Positions 1 through 9,009 of a stretch of 40,782 nt of DNA are shown piece after piece. How positions within the stretch are numbered: position 1 is the stretch's first letter; each line of letters starts with the position of its first letter. This DNA comes from an uncultured Atopobiaceae bacterium (GTDB lineage Bacteria > Actinomycetota > Coriobacteriia > Coriobacteriales > Atopobiaceae). Position numbers and translations under genes: made by a program. Location: contig CALULC010000005.1 in the NCBI GenBank assembly GCA_944321385.1, positions 1-40,782 of the forward strand, written 5' to 3'. The notes under the pieces were generated by a model. The model saw only the letters and a program-made list of their open reading frames with translations. It did no database searches and was not told where the DNA came from.

Positions 1-1659
1 AAAGACATCGCGCTCAAGATCATCCCGCTGGGAGGCTTGGACGGCATCGGCAAGAACATGACCGCCTTCGAGTACGGAGACGACATGATCCTTGTTGACG
101 CCGGCCTCATGTTCCCCGACGAGGGACAGCCCGGCATCGACCTCATCCTTCCCGACTACACCTACGTCCTTGAGAACGAGCAGAAGCTTCGCGGCATCAT
201 CATCACGCACGGTCACGAGGACCACACCGGCGCCCTGCCGTATCTGCTCCAGGACCTCACGCGCAAGGTGCCGGTCTACTCGAGCAAGCTCACCCTGGGT
301 ATCATCCAGGGCAAGTTCGACGAGCACAACATCAAGAACCCCAAGACGCGCGAGGTCAACGACGGCTCCACGATCACCCTCGGGGCCTTCACGGTTACCT
401 TCTTCTCGATGACGCACTCCATCCCGGCCGCCTTTGGCGTCTTCATCCAGACGCCGGCCGGCACGGTCATGCACACCGGCGACTTCAAGTTCGACCAGAC
501 CCCCATCGACGGCCGTCGGCCCAACTTCCATGCCATCAACAAGTTTGGCGCCGCTGGCGTCGACCTGCTTCTCTCTGACTCCACCAACGCCACGCGTCCC
601 GGTTTCACGCCTTCCGAGGCAGCCGTGGGCCGTGACCTGCGCCATGTCATCAAGAACGCGAAGGGGCGCGTGTTCGTGGCTGCCTTCTCGAGCCACATCC
701 ACCGCCTGCAGCAGATCTGTGACGCCTCCGTGGCCGTGGGCCGCAAGGTCGTGGTGACGGGACGCTCAATGCTCACCAACACCAAGGTGGCGCGCGAGCT
801 CGGCTACCTCAAGATCGACGAGGAGAACATCATCGACGCCTACGACGTCGACCGCATCCCCGACGAGAGGGTCGTCGTGCTGTGCACGGGCAGCCAGGGC
901 GAGCCGCTCTCCGCGCTGGCGCGCATGGCAACCGGCGAGCACAAGTCGCTCTCCATCCACGAGTCGGACACCGTGATCATCTCCGCTACGCCCATTCCCG
1001 GCAACGAGAAGAGCGTCCAGTCGATCATCAACGCGCTCTCCAAGATTGGCTGCGAGATCTTTGACAAGTCCAAGGGAACGGTGCACGTCTCCGGCCATGC
1101 GAGCCAGGAGGAGCTCAAGCTCATGCTTGCCATGGCCAAGCCTCGCTCCTTCATGCCCGTTCATGGCGAGGCCCAGCACCTGCGCGCACATGCCGAGCTC
1201 GCGGTCCAGATGGGCGTTCCCCGCTCCAACATCTTTGTGCTGGACAACGGCGACTCGCTCGAGATGGTCAAGCACAAGGTCCGTCGCGGGCGTGCCGTGG
1301 AGTCGGGCGTCGTCTACGTTGACGGCGGCACCGTCACCGAGGCAAACCCCGTCGTCCTGCGCGACCGGCAGAAGCTCGGTGCCGATGGTGTCATCACGGC
1401 GAGCGTCGTCATCTCAAAGCGTAACCGTGGCGTGAGCGCCGTGGAGGTCTTTGGGCGCGGCCTTTCCTCGTCTGCCGACCAGCTGCTCCTGGGCGAGGCC
1501 CAGGAGGCGGTCAGGACTCAGGTCACCAAGCTCGTTGGGGCAGACGTCGGCGTCAACATCGACTCCCTTCGCCGTGGCGTGAGAAACTCGCTCTCCAATC
1601 TTCTCTGGAACAGGACTCACACGCGACCGATGGTCATCCCGGTCGTCATGGAGGTCTAG
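1..1659 (+). CDS. rnj: Ribonuclease J (5' end outside window)
   Basis: RNase J is a metallo-beta-lactamase/beta-CASP exo- and endoribonuclease that matures and degrades mRNA and rRNA in the cytoplasm. The frame is open from base 1, and the conserved lead-in IIPLGGLDGIGKNMT lies before the first possible internal start (TTG at 37), so the true start is upstream of the window. The metal-binding motif HGHEDH is at visible residues 70-75. The usual beta-CASP elements follow, including a histidine in SSHIHR and the C-terminal SGHASQEE and PVHGE stretches. The 552 visible residues are close to full family length, so only a short N-terminal piece is missing. ftsK begins three bases after the stop. 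A second endoribonuclease, RNase Y, is encoded about 10 kb downstream. Confidence 0.95.
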   Translation, partial: KDIALKIIPLGGLDGIGKNMTAFEYGDDMILVDAGLMFPDEGQPGIDLILPDYTYVLENEQKLRGIIITHGHEDHTGALPYLLQDLTRKVPVYSSKLTLGIIQGKFDEHNIKNPKTREVNDGSTITLGAFTVTFFSMTHSIPAAFGVFIQTPAGTVMHTGDFKFDQTPIDGRRPNFHAINKFGAAGVDLLLSDSTNATRPGFTPSEAAVGRDLRHVIKNAKGRVFVAAFSSHIHRLQQICDASVAVGRKVVVTGRSMLTNTKVARELGYLKIDEENIIDAYDVDRIPDERVVVLCTGSQGEPLSALARMATGEHKSLSIHESDTVIISATPIPGNEKSVQSIINALSKIGCEIFDKSKGTVHVSGHASQEELKLMLAMAKPRSFMPVHGEAQHLRAHAELAVQMGVPRSNIFVLDNGDSLEMVKHKVRRGRAVESGVVYVDGGTVTEANPVVLRDRQKLGADGVITASVVISKRNRGVSAVEVFGRGLSSSADQLLLGEAQEAVRTQVTKLVGADVGVNIDSLRRGVRNSLSNLLWNRTHTRPMVIPVVMEV

Positions 1660-1662
1660 CAC

Positions 1663-4209
1663 ATGCCCGCAAAACGCACTTCAAACGCAGCAAACAAGTC
1701 AAAGTCAAAGTCCAAAGCCCGTGCACCCCAGCGCCCGTCTCGCTCCGGGTCCTCGGGTGGCACGGTGGTGGGCACTGTGAGGGGGGACATCATCGGCGTC
1801 CTCCTCGCCGTGTTCTCGCTGGCGCTTCTCGCGGCTATCCTCTTTCCGTCCACAGCCGTTGTGACGAGTGCCGTCCACGACTTTCTCGCGCTCTCTTTTG
1901 GGGTTGGGGCTCCGCTCGTGCCCTGCGCCATCTTCGTGTGCGCCGTCACCTTCTTTCTTGAGGACAAGCAGGGCATTTCTGGCAGGGTCGCGCTTGGTCT
2001 GTGCCTTGTCGTGCTGGCCATACTCGCGATGATCTCGCTGAACCTTCCCGCGGCCTCGAATGACGCAAACGTCATCTTTGAGCCCTCGCTTGCCCGCCAG
2101 AGCGGCGGGTATGTGGGCGGTGCCGTGGCCTACGGGCTTCATGAGCTCGTTGGCGTAGTGGTAGGCAACATCGTGCTTTTGGGCGTTGCCGTTTCTGGCG
2201 TCGTGGTCTGCGGCTTTTCCGTCTCTGGTGCTGTGGGCAGGGCTCGTGAGAGCCTGGCCGCCGCTGTCCGGGAATGTGAGGAGCGCACGCGCGAGCGCAG
2301 GGAGCGCTACATCATCGACGCCGCCGCAGACGAGGAGTTCCTCCAGGACGAGGCCAACCAGGCGTCGCTCTTTGACTCCGAGGAAGACGGGGCTGGCGCC
2401 ACCTTCATCGGAAGTCGCAAGACCAGCGTGCTCAAGCGGCCCTCCAGAAGGGGGGCGACCCCGGGCGCCGCCCTTCTCGGTGCCGACTCTGATGGTGGCT
2501 CCGCCGAGCTCGCCCCAGAGACGACCGTGCTTCCTAAGTCTACCGCCAAGCGCGCTGCCTCCCGCAAGAGCGAGGCTGACGAGAAGGGCGCGGGCCTCCC
2601 GGCGTTTCTCGCCGCCCGCGCGGACGCCTCGGACGGCAAGACGAAGAAGAAGCGCAAGGGCAAGTCGGGCTCCTCAGAGGACGGTGCGGGCGCTGCCGCA
2701 GCGCCGCCCAAGACCCTCCAGCGCCCGGGCGACTCTGACGAGAGCTACCAGCTTCCGCCGCTCTCCATCCTGCGTGACAACCCCGACGCAGGCGGCGCGT
2801 ATGCTGGCGAGACCGAGCTCTCCGCCACTGCCGCCAAGCTCCAGGGCACGCTCGAGGAGTTTGGCCTCACGTCGCGCGTCGAGGGCTGGATCGCCGGCCC
2901 GTCGGTCACCACGTTCAAGATCTCCATGGGCGAGGGCGAGCGCGTGAACAAAATCGTCAACCTCGAGGATGACATCGCCCTCTCGCTTGCCGCCAAGTCC
3001 GTGCGCATCTTCGCCCCGATTCCGGGCACGTCGCTCGTGGGCATCGAGATCCCCAACGAGAAGCCCCAGCCCGTCTTCCTCTCGGACGTTCTGCCGTACG
3101 CCACGGGCGGTCCGCTCGACTGCGCCTTCGGCCGCGACTCCGAGGGCAAGCCGATCGTCGTGGACCTCGCGGGCCTCCCGCACCTGCTCGTAGCCGGAAC
3201 CACGGGCTCGGGCAAGTCGGTACTGCTCAATGCCATCATCATGTCCATGCTCATGCGTGCGACGCCCGAGCAGGTGCGCCTCATCATGGTTGACCCCAAG
3301 CGCGTTGAGTTTACGGGCTACGCGGGGCTCCCGCACCTCTACGTTCCCGTGGTCACCGAGCCTCGCCAGGCCGCGAGCGCCCTTCAGTGGGGCGTCACCG
3401 AGATGGAGCGTCGCCTCAAGGTCTTTGAGCACTACAAGGTCCGAGACATCAAGACCTTTAACAACAACGTGGACGGCGACAAGTACGCTGAGATGGAGAA
3501 CCCTCCCAAGCACATGCCGTACTTCGTCATCGTGATCGACGAGCTAGCCGACCTCATGATGGTTGCCGGCAAGGACGTGGAGTCCTCCATCGTCCGCATC
3601 GCTCAGCTGGGCCGAGCCGCCGGCATTCACCTCATCGTGGCAACGCAGCGCCCCTCGGCGGACGTCGTCACCGGCCTCATCCGCGCCAACATAGACAACC
3701 GCGTGGCGCTATCCGTTGACAACTCGCTCAACTCGCGCATCATTCTCGACCAGAAGGGCGCAGAGCAGCTTCTTGGCAAGGGTGACATGCTCGTCAAGCT
3801 CCGCGGCAAGAAGCCCAGGCGCGCCCAGGGCTGCTGGGTTTCCGACGAGGAAATTGAGAGCACCGTCTCCTTCATTCGCGAACAGGTAGTGGCAGACTAT
3901 CACGAGGACATCCTCACAGCTGTCGTTCCGAGTGCCCCCGGCTCCGGTGAGCCCGGCGTGGGCAAGGAGGATGACCCCCTCGTCTGGGAGGCCGCGAGGA
4001 TCGTTGTTGAGTCGCAGCTCGGTTCAACCTCGAGTCTTCAGCGTGCGCTCTCGGTCGGCTATGCCCGCGCGGGTAGAATAATGGACATGCTTGAAGCCAA
4101 GGGGGTCGTTGGTCCCGCCAACGGCTCAAAGCCGCGAGAGGTCCTTCTCGACAAGGAGGCCCTCGAGGAGCTGAGGGTTCAGGAAGAGGCCTATAGGGAG
4201 GTGGAGTAG
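1663..4209 (+). CDS. ftsK: DNA translocase FtsK/SpoIIIE
   Basis: This is a membrane-anchored, ATP-driven DNA pump that clears the chromosome from the closing septum. Four hydrophobic segments lie near residues 42-62, 75-99, 109-127 and 162-187. A charged, low-complexity linker (about 200-370) is followed by the motor, with Walker A GTTGSGKS at 512-519 and Walker B ending in IDE at 625-627. The C-terminal winged-helix gamma domain (about residues 770-835) reads oriented DNA motifs and activates XerD in known FtsK proteins. At 848 aa it has the length of a typical actinobacterial or Gram-positive FtsK. It starts at ATG 1663, immediately after rnj. The following RodZ-like gene begins one base after its stop, so the two are probably co-transcribed and translationally coupled. 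Confidence 0.95.
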   Translation: MPAKRTSNAANKSKSKSKARAPQRPSRSGSSGGTVVGTVRGDIIGVLLAVFSLALLAAILFPSTAVVTSAVHDFLALSFGVGAPLVPCAIFVCAVTFFLEDKQGISGRVALGLCLVVLAILAMISLNLPAASNDANVIFEPSLARQSGGYVGGAVAYGLHELVGVVVGNIVLLGVAVSGVVVCGFSVSGAVGRARESLAAAVRECEERTRERRERYIIDAAADEEFLQDEANQASLFDSEEDGAGATFIGSRKTSVLKRPSRRGATPGAALLGADSDGGSAELAPETTVLPKSTAKRAASRKSEADEKGAGLPAFLAARADASDGKTKKKRKGKSGSSEDGAGAAAAPPKTLQRPGDSDESYQLPPLSILRDNPDAGGAYAGETELSATAAKLQGTLEEFGLTSRVEGWIAGPSVTTFKISMGEGERVNKIVNLEDDIALSLAAKSVRIFAPIPGTSLVGIEIPNEKPQPVFLSDVLPYATGGPLDCAFGRDSEGKPIVVDLAGLPHLLVAGTTGSGKSVLLNAIIMSMLMRATPEQVRLIMVDPKRVEFTGYAGLPHLYVPVVTEPRQAASALQWGVTEMERRLKVFEHYKVRDIKTFNNNVDGDKYAEMENPPKHMPYFVIVIDELADLMMVAGKDVESSIVRIAQLGRAAGIHLIVATQRPSADVVTGLIRANIDNRVALSVDNSLNSRIILDQKGAEQLLGKGDMLVKLRGKKPRRAQGCWVSDEEIESTVSFIREQVVADYHEDILTAVVPSAPGSGEPGVGKEDDPLVWEAARIVVESQLGSTSSLQRALSVGYARAGRIMDMLEAKGVVGPANGSKPREVLLDKEALEELRVQEEAYREVE

Positions 4210-4210
4210 G

Positions 4211-5797
4211 ATGCCGTTGCCCCGTTTCAGCGAGGCGCTTGTCGAGCGCCGTCGTGAGCTCGGACTCTCCATCGCCCAGGCCTCTCGCACCCTCAAGCTC
4301 AGGGAGGACGTTCTCGTTGCCTTTGAGGAGGGCGACTACGACCACATGCCCCAGAGCGGCTACGCCCAGGGCATGCTCTCTAGCTATGCGCGCTATCTTG
4401 GCCTCAATGCCCGCGAGATCGTTGACCTCTTTCAGGAGGAGGTCTATGAGTACCGTCACGGGACCTCCTCTCACGAGCTGAGGAGAAGAACGCGACAGAC
4501 GCAGTCGGGCAGGGGAATCGCCGGCTATGAGATGCCCAACGAGGCTGGCTCTCGCCCCAAGGCATACGTTGAGTACCGCCCCCTTCTGCCCTCCGGCGGA
4601 GGTCCCGCGGGCGACATGGGGGATTTTGCAACGACTGCAGCGGCTCGGCCGCGTACCTCCGTCCCCCTCGCCGGTTCGTCCAACCTCGCCCTGAGCTCCC
4701 AGAGCTACTCGCGCACTTCCGGGTCCTCGTATTCGGGGAGAGAGGAGTCGAATCACCGCTCCCACGACCCCAGGGGCTCTGCCAGACCGTACAACGCTCC
4801 CTCCTCGCGAGAGAGGTCGGGAGCAAGCACGGCTCGTCACAGGCCGCCCTCGTCGCGCAGGCGCGGTGACGACAAGGCGAGCAGGCTGATAAACGAGAGG
4901 CAGTATCGCTCCGGGGTCCACGACGGGCGGGGTTATCTCCGCGATGACGTGAGCACCCGCCGTGTGCGTCGTGGGGAGTACACGGACGACCTGCGCCTTG
5001 ACGATCGCCCGCGCCCCTCGGTTCCCGCGTCCACCGTCTCGGGAAGGCGATCCTCCCGCAACATCGCCACCGTCGAGCGCCCCAACGTAAGGCGGCGTTC
5101 TTCTCGCGGCGGCTCGGTGCCGCCGTCTCGTCGCCCTCCTCGGGGTGGATTCGTCTCCAGGTTCCTCTCCGACCCTCGGCGCGCGCTTCTCCTGATAGTC
5201 CTCCTTCTCTGTATCGTCCTTACCGCCATCCTCATCTTCTCGGTGAGCTCTTGCGTCAACGGACGAAACCAGGGGACGGAGCCCTCACAGGTCGTCCCTG
5301 TTGAGGACGTCTCTGACAACACGGGCGGCGGCGCGGAAGCCGATGAAGACGGCGTTCCCTCAGATGACGGTGACGCGACGGACGATCCGGATGCGAACGA
5401 TGGCTCCGACGCGTCCGACGAGCCATCGGACTCGGAGGGCGAGGACCCCGCAACCGGCGACGACGATGACGCCGAGAAGGAGCCCGAGGAGACGATAGTC
5501 GAGGTGAGCGTTGCGAGTGGGTCGGTCTCTTGGGTCGAGATCACCTGCGACGGGAGAAGCGAGGTTGCCGACAGCGTCTCAGGCCCGTGGAAGCAGAGCT
5601 ACAACGTTCACGACTCGATCACGATACAGGTTGCCAGCCCTGATGTCGTCACGGTCACTGAGAACGGCGAGGTCGTGGACTTCTCGCCGAGAGCCGGCGG
5701 CATCGGCTCGCTGACGATCGAGGGAACGCCCCTTCCCGAGGTTGATCCAGAGGCGCAGGACGGGCAGGCCGCAGACGGAGATGCCGCCCAGCGGTAG
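4211..5797 (+). CDS. RodZ-like HTH membrane protein (HTH_25 / DUF4115 type)
   Basis: The N-terminal 80 residues form a helix-turn-helix of the RodZ/HTH_25 type (ELGLSIAQASRTLKL, then the SGYAQGMLSSYARYLGL segment). A long Arg/Ser-rich, probably disordered region (about 85-320) follows, then one transmembrane segment (about 324-348). Next come a very acidic Asp/Glu/Ser stretch (about 355-425) and a C-terminal beta domain (about 430-510) resembling the DUF4115 domain after the RodZ membrane helix. RodZ proteins link the cytoskeleton to wall growth, and some Gram-positive members affect virulence gene expression or competence. The position directly after ftsK is a common arrangement. At 528 aa it is longer than E. 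coli RodZ because of the two low-complexity linkers. The family assignment is firm; the precise function is inferred. Confidence 0.8.
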   Translation: MPLPRFSEALVERRRELGLSIAQASRTLKLREDVLVAFEEGDYDHMPQSGYAQGMLSSYARYLGLNAREIVDLFQEEVYEYRHGTSSHELRRRTRQTQSGRGIAGYEMPNEAGSRPKAYVEYRPLLPSGGGPAGDMGDFATTAAARPRTSVPLAGSSNLALSSQSYSRTSGSSYSGREESNHRSHDPRGSARPYNAPSSRERSGASTARHRPPSSRRRGDDKASRLINERQYRSGVHDGRGYLRDDVSTRRVRRGEYTDDLRLDDRPRPSVPASTVSGRRSSRNIATVERPNVRRRSSRGGSVPPSRRPPRGGFVSRFLSDPRRALLLIVLLLCIVLTAILIFSVSSCVNGRNQGTEPSQVVPVEDVSDNTGGGAEADEDGVPSDDGDATDDPDANDGSDASDEPSDSEGEDPATGDDDDAEKEPEETIVEVSVASGSVSWVEITCDGRSEVADSVSGPWKQSYNVHDSITIQVASPDVVTVTENGEVVDFSPRAGGIGSLTIEGTPLPEVDPEAQDGQAADGDAAQR

Positions 5798-5832
5798 AAG
5801 GTTATTTACGGGGAGACCCGGAAGGAGTACCC

Positions 5833-6330
5833 ATGGCCAAGGAATCGAGCTTTGACGTCGTGTCCGTCGTGGACATGCAGGAGGTTGACAACGCCTGCCA
5901 GCAGGCCGCTCGTGAGCTCACGCAGCGATACGACCTCAAGGGCACGGGCTCTACGCTCGAGCTCTCCAAGAAGGACGGGGTCTTCAAGATCTCCGCTCCC
6001 TCCGAGTTCGTTGCCTCCCAGGTCCGTGACATCCTGGGCACCAAGCTCGTCAAGCGCGGCGTCGACCTCACCGCGGTGCGTTGGGCGGATCCCGTGGCCG
6101 CCTCGGGCATGAGCGTCCGTCAGACGGGCACCGTAATCCAGGGCATCGACCAAGACACCGCCAAGAAGATCGCCAAGGACATCCGTGACCTCAAGCTCAA
6201 GGCCAAGGCCACCGTCGAGGGCGACAAGCTCCGCGTGAGCTCCGCTTCGAAGGACGTCCTGCAGTCCGTCATCTCCGAGCTCAGTCAGCGTGACTACGGC
6301 CAGCCCCTGCAGTTTGTCAACTACCGCTAG
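5833..6330 (+). CDS. yajQ: YajQ family nucleotide-binding protein (UPF0234)
   Basis: This 165-residue protein matches the YajQ family along its whole length: an opening SSFDVVS-like segment, VDMQEVDNA, a central RYDLKG, and the closing QPLQFVNYR typical of the family. YajQ proteins have two RNP-like folds and bind nucleotides. A Xanthomonas member is a cyclic-di-GMP effector, but the role in actinobacteria is not established. An AAGGAG ribosome-binding site lies seven bases before ATG 5833, which fixes the start. It is followed after 13 bases by rimO. Confidence 0.92.
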   Translation: MAKESSFDVVSVVDMQEVDNACQQAARELTQRYDLKGTGSTLELSKKDGVFKISAPSEFVASQVRDILGTKLVKRGVDLTAVRWADPVAASGMSVRQTGTVIQGIDQDTAKKIAKDIRDLKLKAKATVEGDKLRVSSASKDVLQSVISELSQRDYGQPLQFVNYR

Positions 6331-6343
6331 CGAGGTCGATACC

Positions 6344-7666
6344 GTGCGCTTTCTCATCGTCACGCTCGGATGCGCCAAGAACGAGGTCGATTCCGACCGC
6401 ATGCGGGCACTTCTGCTCGCCGATGGTTTCTCCGAGACGCTCGACGCCGGCGATGCCGATGTCGCAATTGTAAACACCTGCTCTTTTCTTGCTTCCGCGA
6501 CCGAGGAGTCGGTCGAGGCCACGCTCGCCCTCGCCGAAGAGCGCTCGGAGGGCGTCCGCGACTGTCCGATCGTCATGTGCGGATGCGTCCCCTCGCGCTA
6601 CGGGGACGCCCTCTCCGACGAGCTTCCCGAGGTCGCCGCATTCGTCAAGGCCGAGGACGAGGACGGCATCGTCGGCGTCGTTCGAGACGTGCTCGGCATG
6701 GACGCAGACGAGAGAGCGGAGCTGCCCAAGACCCTGCGCACCGTCGAGGGGACAAGCGCCTTCGTGAAGATCTCCGAGGGATGCGACCGTTTCTGCACCT
6801 TCTGCGCGATTCCCTACATCCGGGGGCGTTATCACTCGAGGGCTGCCGAGGAGATCGTCTCTGAGGTCCGAGACCTCATGGAGGGGGGCGTTCGCGAGGT
6901 CGTCCTCATCGGTCAGGACACTGGCGTGTGGGGCTGCGACCTCGGCGAGGGCGAGACCCTCGCCTCGCTGCTGCGCCTTGTGGCAGAGGCGGTTCGTCCG
7001 TACGGCGGCTGGGTTCGTGTGCTCTACCTCCAGCCCGAGGGAATGACGGACGAGCTCATCGCCACCATCCGTGACGTTCCCGAGGTCCTTCCCTACATCG
7101 ACATCCCCATTCAGCACTGCTCTGCCCGGGTTCTCAGGGCCATGGGTCGCTCCGGCTCCCCGGAAGAGCTTCACGCCCTCTTTGATCGACTCCGCTCGGA
7201 GATTCCCGGCATGGTCCTGCGAACGACGGGGATGGCTGGATTTCCTGGCGAGACGGACGACGAGGCCGACGAGCTCTATGACTTCATCTCGGAGGAGGGG
7301 TTTGACTACTGCTCCGTCTTTGCCTACTCCCAGGAGGACGGCACCGCGGCGGCCCGTATGGACGGCCAGGTTGACGAGGACGTCAAGCTTGAGCGCACCC
7401 AGCGGCTCATCGACCTCACCGAGCAGCTCGGCTTTGCAGCCACCGCACAGCACGTGGGCGAGCGAGTCAGGGTCATCGTCGACGGGATCGAGGAGTCCGA
7501 GGACGGCCCCGAGCTCATCGGTCATGCCTGGTTCCAGGCGCCCGACTCCGACGGCGCGGTGCACATCCCGTATGGCGAGGCCACGGTCGGCGAGGTGGTA
7601 ACCGTGGACCTTGTGGACTCGTTCTGCTATGAGCTCATCGGGGAGCTCGTCGAGGAGGGTGAGTGA
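6344..7666 (+). CDS. rimO: Ribosomal protein S12 methylthiotransferase RimO
   Basis: RimO is a radical-SAM methylthiotransferase that adds a methylthio group to a conserved aspartate of ribosomal protein S12. The N-terminal UPF0004 domain opens with TLGCAKNEVDSDRM, and NTCSFL and CGC supply the other auxiliary-cluster cysteines. The radical-SAM triad is in CDRFCTFC. A TRAM domain closes the protein (about 375-438). The start chosen is GTG 6344, preceded by GAGGT at 6332-6336. A longer reading from 6290 would overlap yajQ and adds residues unlike the family. The product is 440 aa, the normal length. LGCAKNEVDS rather than FGCQMN separates it from the MiaB encoded further on. Confidence 0.93.
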   Translation: MRFLIVTLGCAKNEVDSDRMRALLLADGFSETLDAGDADVAIVNTCSFLASATEESVEATLALAEERSEGVRDCPIVMCGCVPSRYGDALSDELPEVAAFVKAEDEDGIVGVVRDVLGMDADERAELPKTLRTVEGTSAFVKISEGCDRFCTFCAIPYIRGRYHSRAAEEIVSEVRDLMEGGVREVVLIGQDTGVWGCDLGEGETLASLLRLVAEAVRPYGGWVRVLYLQPEGMTDELIATIRDVPEVLPYIDIPIQHCSARVLRAMGRSGSPEELHALFDRLRSEIPGMVLRTTGMAGFPGETDDEADELYDFISEEGFDYCSVFAYSQEDGTAAARMDGQVDEDVKLERTQRLIDLTEQLGFAATAQHVGERVRVIVDGIEESEDGPELIGHAWFQAPDSDGAVHIPYGEATVGEVVTVDLVDSFCYELIGELVEEGE

Positions 7667-7667
7667 C

Positions 7668-8267
7668 GTGGCCGACGAGAAGGGCATCTGGACTCCAGCC
7701 AACATCGTTACCTGCGTGCGGATCGCGTTCATTCCCGTTTTCATGGTCGTGGGCTCGCTTGCATGGGGCGAGGGGGGCGTGGTGAGCCCCGTCCTCATGG
7801 GTCTCGCCTTCGTCATCTACGTGACCCTCTCGCTCACCGACAAGGTTGACGGCTATCTCGCTCGTTCCCGCGGAGAGATCACCGACTTCGGCAAGTTTCT
7901 CGATCCCATTGCCGACAAGCTGCTCGTGTTCTCGGCGCTCCTGCTCTTCCTCGAGCATGGGAGGGTGAGTCTCTGGGCCGTCTTCATCATCCTCCTCCGC
8001 GAGTTCCTCGTGAGTGCCCTGCGCATGGTGGCGAGCGCAAACGGAGAGGTCATCGCCGCCGACGCCCTCGGGAAGGCCAAGACCGCCGTCACCATGGTCT
8101 CGCTTTGCATATACCTCTTCGCGTTCTTTGCGGAAGGGGCGAGCCTCGCCTTTGCGTCCTTCTTCCTTCTTGTCGCGCAGGCGCTGATGATCGCGGCCGT
8201 GGTGCTGACGGTCGTCTCGGGAGTGCAGTACTTCTGGAACGCCCGTCACGTGGTGTTTGGGAGGTAG
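7668..8267 (+). CDS. pgsA: CDP-diacylglycerol–glycerol-3-phosphate phosphatidyltransferase-type enzyme
   Basis: This is an integral-membrane CDP-alcohol phosphatidyltransferase, probably making phosphatidylglycerol phosphate for anionic phospholipids. The full catalytic signature D-x2-DG-x2-AR-x8-G-x3-D-x3-D is present, running from TDKVDG to DPIADK, and the opening TPANIVTCVRI is typical of PgsA. Several hydrophobic segments follow. The start is taken as GTG 7668, with AGGAGGG at 7653-7659; this overlaps nothing and sits two bases after the rimO stop. The product is 199 aa. A second protein with the same signature is encoded at 29367-30098 on the other strand, so which one is the main PgsA is uncertain. 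pncC/cinA follows after four bases, as in many Gram-positive rimO–pgsA–cinA–recA clusters. Confidence 0.9.
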   Translation: MADEKGIWTPANIVTCVRIAFIPVFMVVGSLAWGEGGVVSPVLMGLAFVIYVTLSLTDKVDGYLARSRGEITDFGKFLDPIADKLLVFSALLLFLEHGRVSLWAVFIILLREFLVSALRMVASANGEVIAADALGKAKTAVTMVSLCIYLFAFFAEGASLAFASFFLLVAQALMIAAVVLTVVSGVQYFWNARHVVFGR

Positions 8268-8271
8268 GTAG

Positions 8272-8793
8272 ATGGGGGAGTGCGCGATCTTCTCCGATGA
8301 CCCCGCGCTGTATGACGCCTGCTCCGACCTTCTTGACCAGGCTCGTGAGCTCGCCTTGACGCTCGGCACCGCCGAGTCTTGCACCGGGGGGCTCGTGAGC
8401 GCCTGCCTCACGGCCGTCCCCGGTTCCTCCGACGTGGTCCGCGGGGGAGTCGTGAGCTATGCCATAGAGGTCAAGCGCTCCGTCCTCGGGGTCTCCCGGG
8501 AGGTCCTCGATGATCCCTCGCTCGGAGCTGTCTCTGCCGAGTGCGCGGAGCAGATGGCCTCCGGCGCTCGCCGGGTGCTTGGCTGCGACGTCGCCGTCTC
8601 TGTGACCGGCATTGCCGGACCCGGGGGCGAGGAGCCCGGAAAACCCGTTGGGACCGTGTGGTTGGGCGTCTGCTCGCCTCGTGGCTCCCGCTCAGTCCTC
8701 TTCAACTTCGCCGGGGCCCGATCGGAGGTTCGACACCAGGCGGTCCGCGAGGCCGTCGGTCTCCTTCGCGCCGAGCTCATGGAGATGATGTGA
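8272..8793 (+). CDS. pncC: Nicotinamide-nucleotide amidohydrolase, CinA C-terminal type
   Basis: This protein consists only of the CinA/PncC C-terminal domain, which deamidates NMN to nicotinate mononucleotide and recycles NAD made free by DNA ligase. Family motifs are AESCTGG near residue 39, SxDVVRGGVVSYA, and VTGIAGPGG near 112. It has 173 aa and lacks the N-terminal MoCF-like domain present in two-domain CinA. The start is ATG 8272, with GGGAGGTAGGTAG before it, four bases after the pgsA stop. recA follows after 216 bases and has its own SOS promoter. The gene order pgsA–cinA–recA is widely conserved in Gram-positive bacteria. Confidence 0.9.
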   Translation: MGECAIFSDDPALYDACSDLLDQARELALTLGTAESCTGGLVSACLTAVPGSSDVVRGGVVSYAIEVKRSVLGVSREVLDDPSLGAVSAECAEQMASGARRVLGCDVAVSVTGIAGPGGEEPGKPVGTVWLGVCSPRGSRSVLFNFAGARSEVRHQAVREAVGLLRAELMEMM

Positions 8794-8950
8794 GGACTCA
8801 CTGACTGACCCAAGTCCTTGGCGCGTTCGGACGCGCCTCTGTACCTTCCGCTTGTTGCACCCGAGCGTCAGCTTGCAAGCCGGCAGACATTTTTTGCCGC
8901 TCTCGTGTTGGTTTTGAGCAAGGTCTCTTCAATACGCTTATCTTATCAAG

Positions 8951-8979
8951 TTGACACAGAACGGTTGTTCGCCTATCAT
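8951..8979 (+). promoter_or_regulatory. recA promoter
   Basis: TTGACA (8951-8956) and TATCAT (8974-8979) are separated by 17 bases and point toward recA. The LexA box lies wholly inside the spacer, so repressor binding would block RNA polymerase. The -35 matches the sigma-70-type consensus exactly. Confidence 0.8.
8959..8970. promoter_or_regulatory. SOS (LexA) box of recA
   Basis: GAACGGTTGTTC is a perfect match to the GAAC-N4-GTTC operator bound by Gram-positive and actinobacterial LexA. A lexA gene is present about 10 kb downstream in the same window. Confidence 0.88.
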
Positions 8980-9009
8980 CAGCTCGGAACGCGACACGAG
9001 GGAGTGAGC

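Noticed and set aside
8820-8837. Perfect 7-bp hairpin with TCGG loop after pncC
   Set aside because: No T run follows, so it is not called a terminator. It may still add to transcript stability.
8818-9009. N-terminal extension of the recA frame
   Set aside because: It would translate through the SOS promoter, and RecA proteins begin at the MAKSK-type start.
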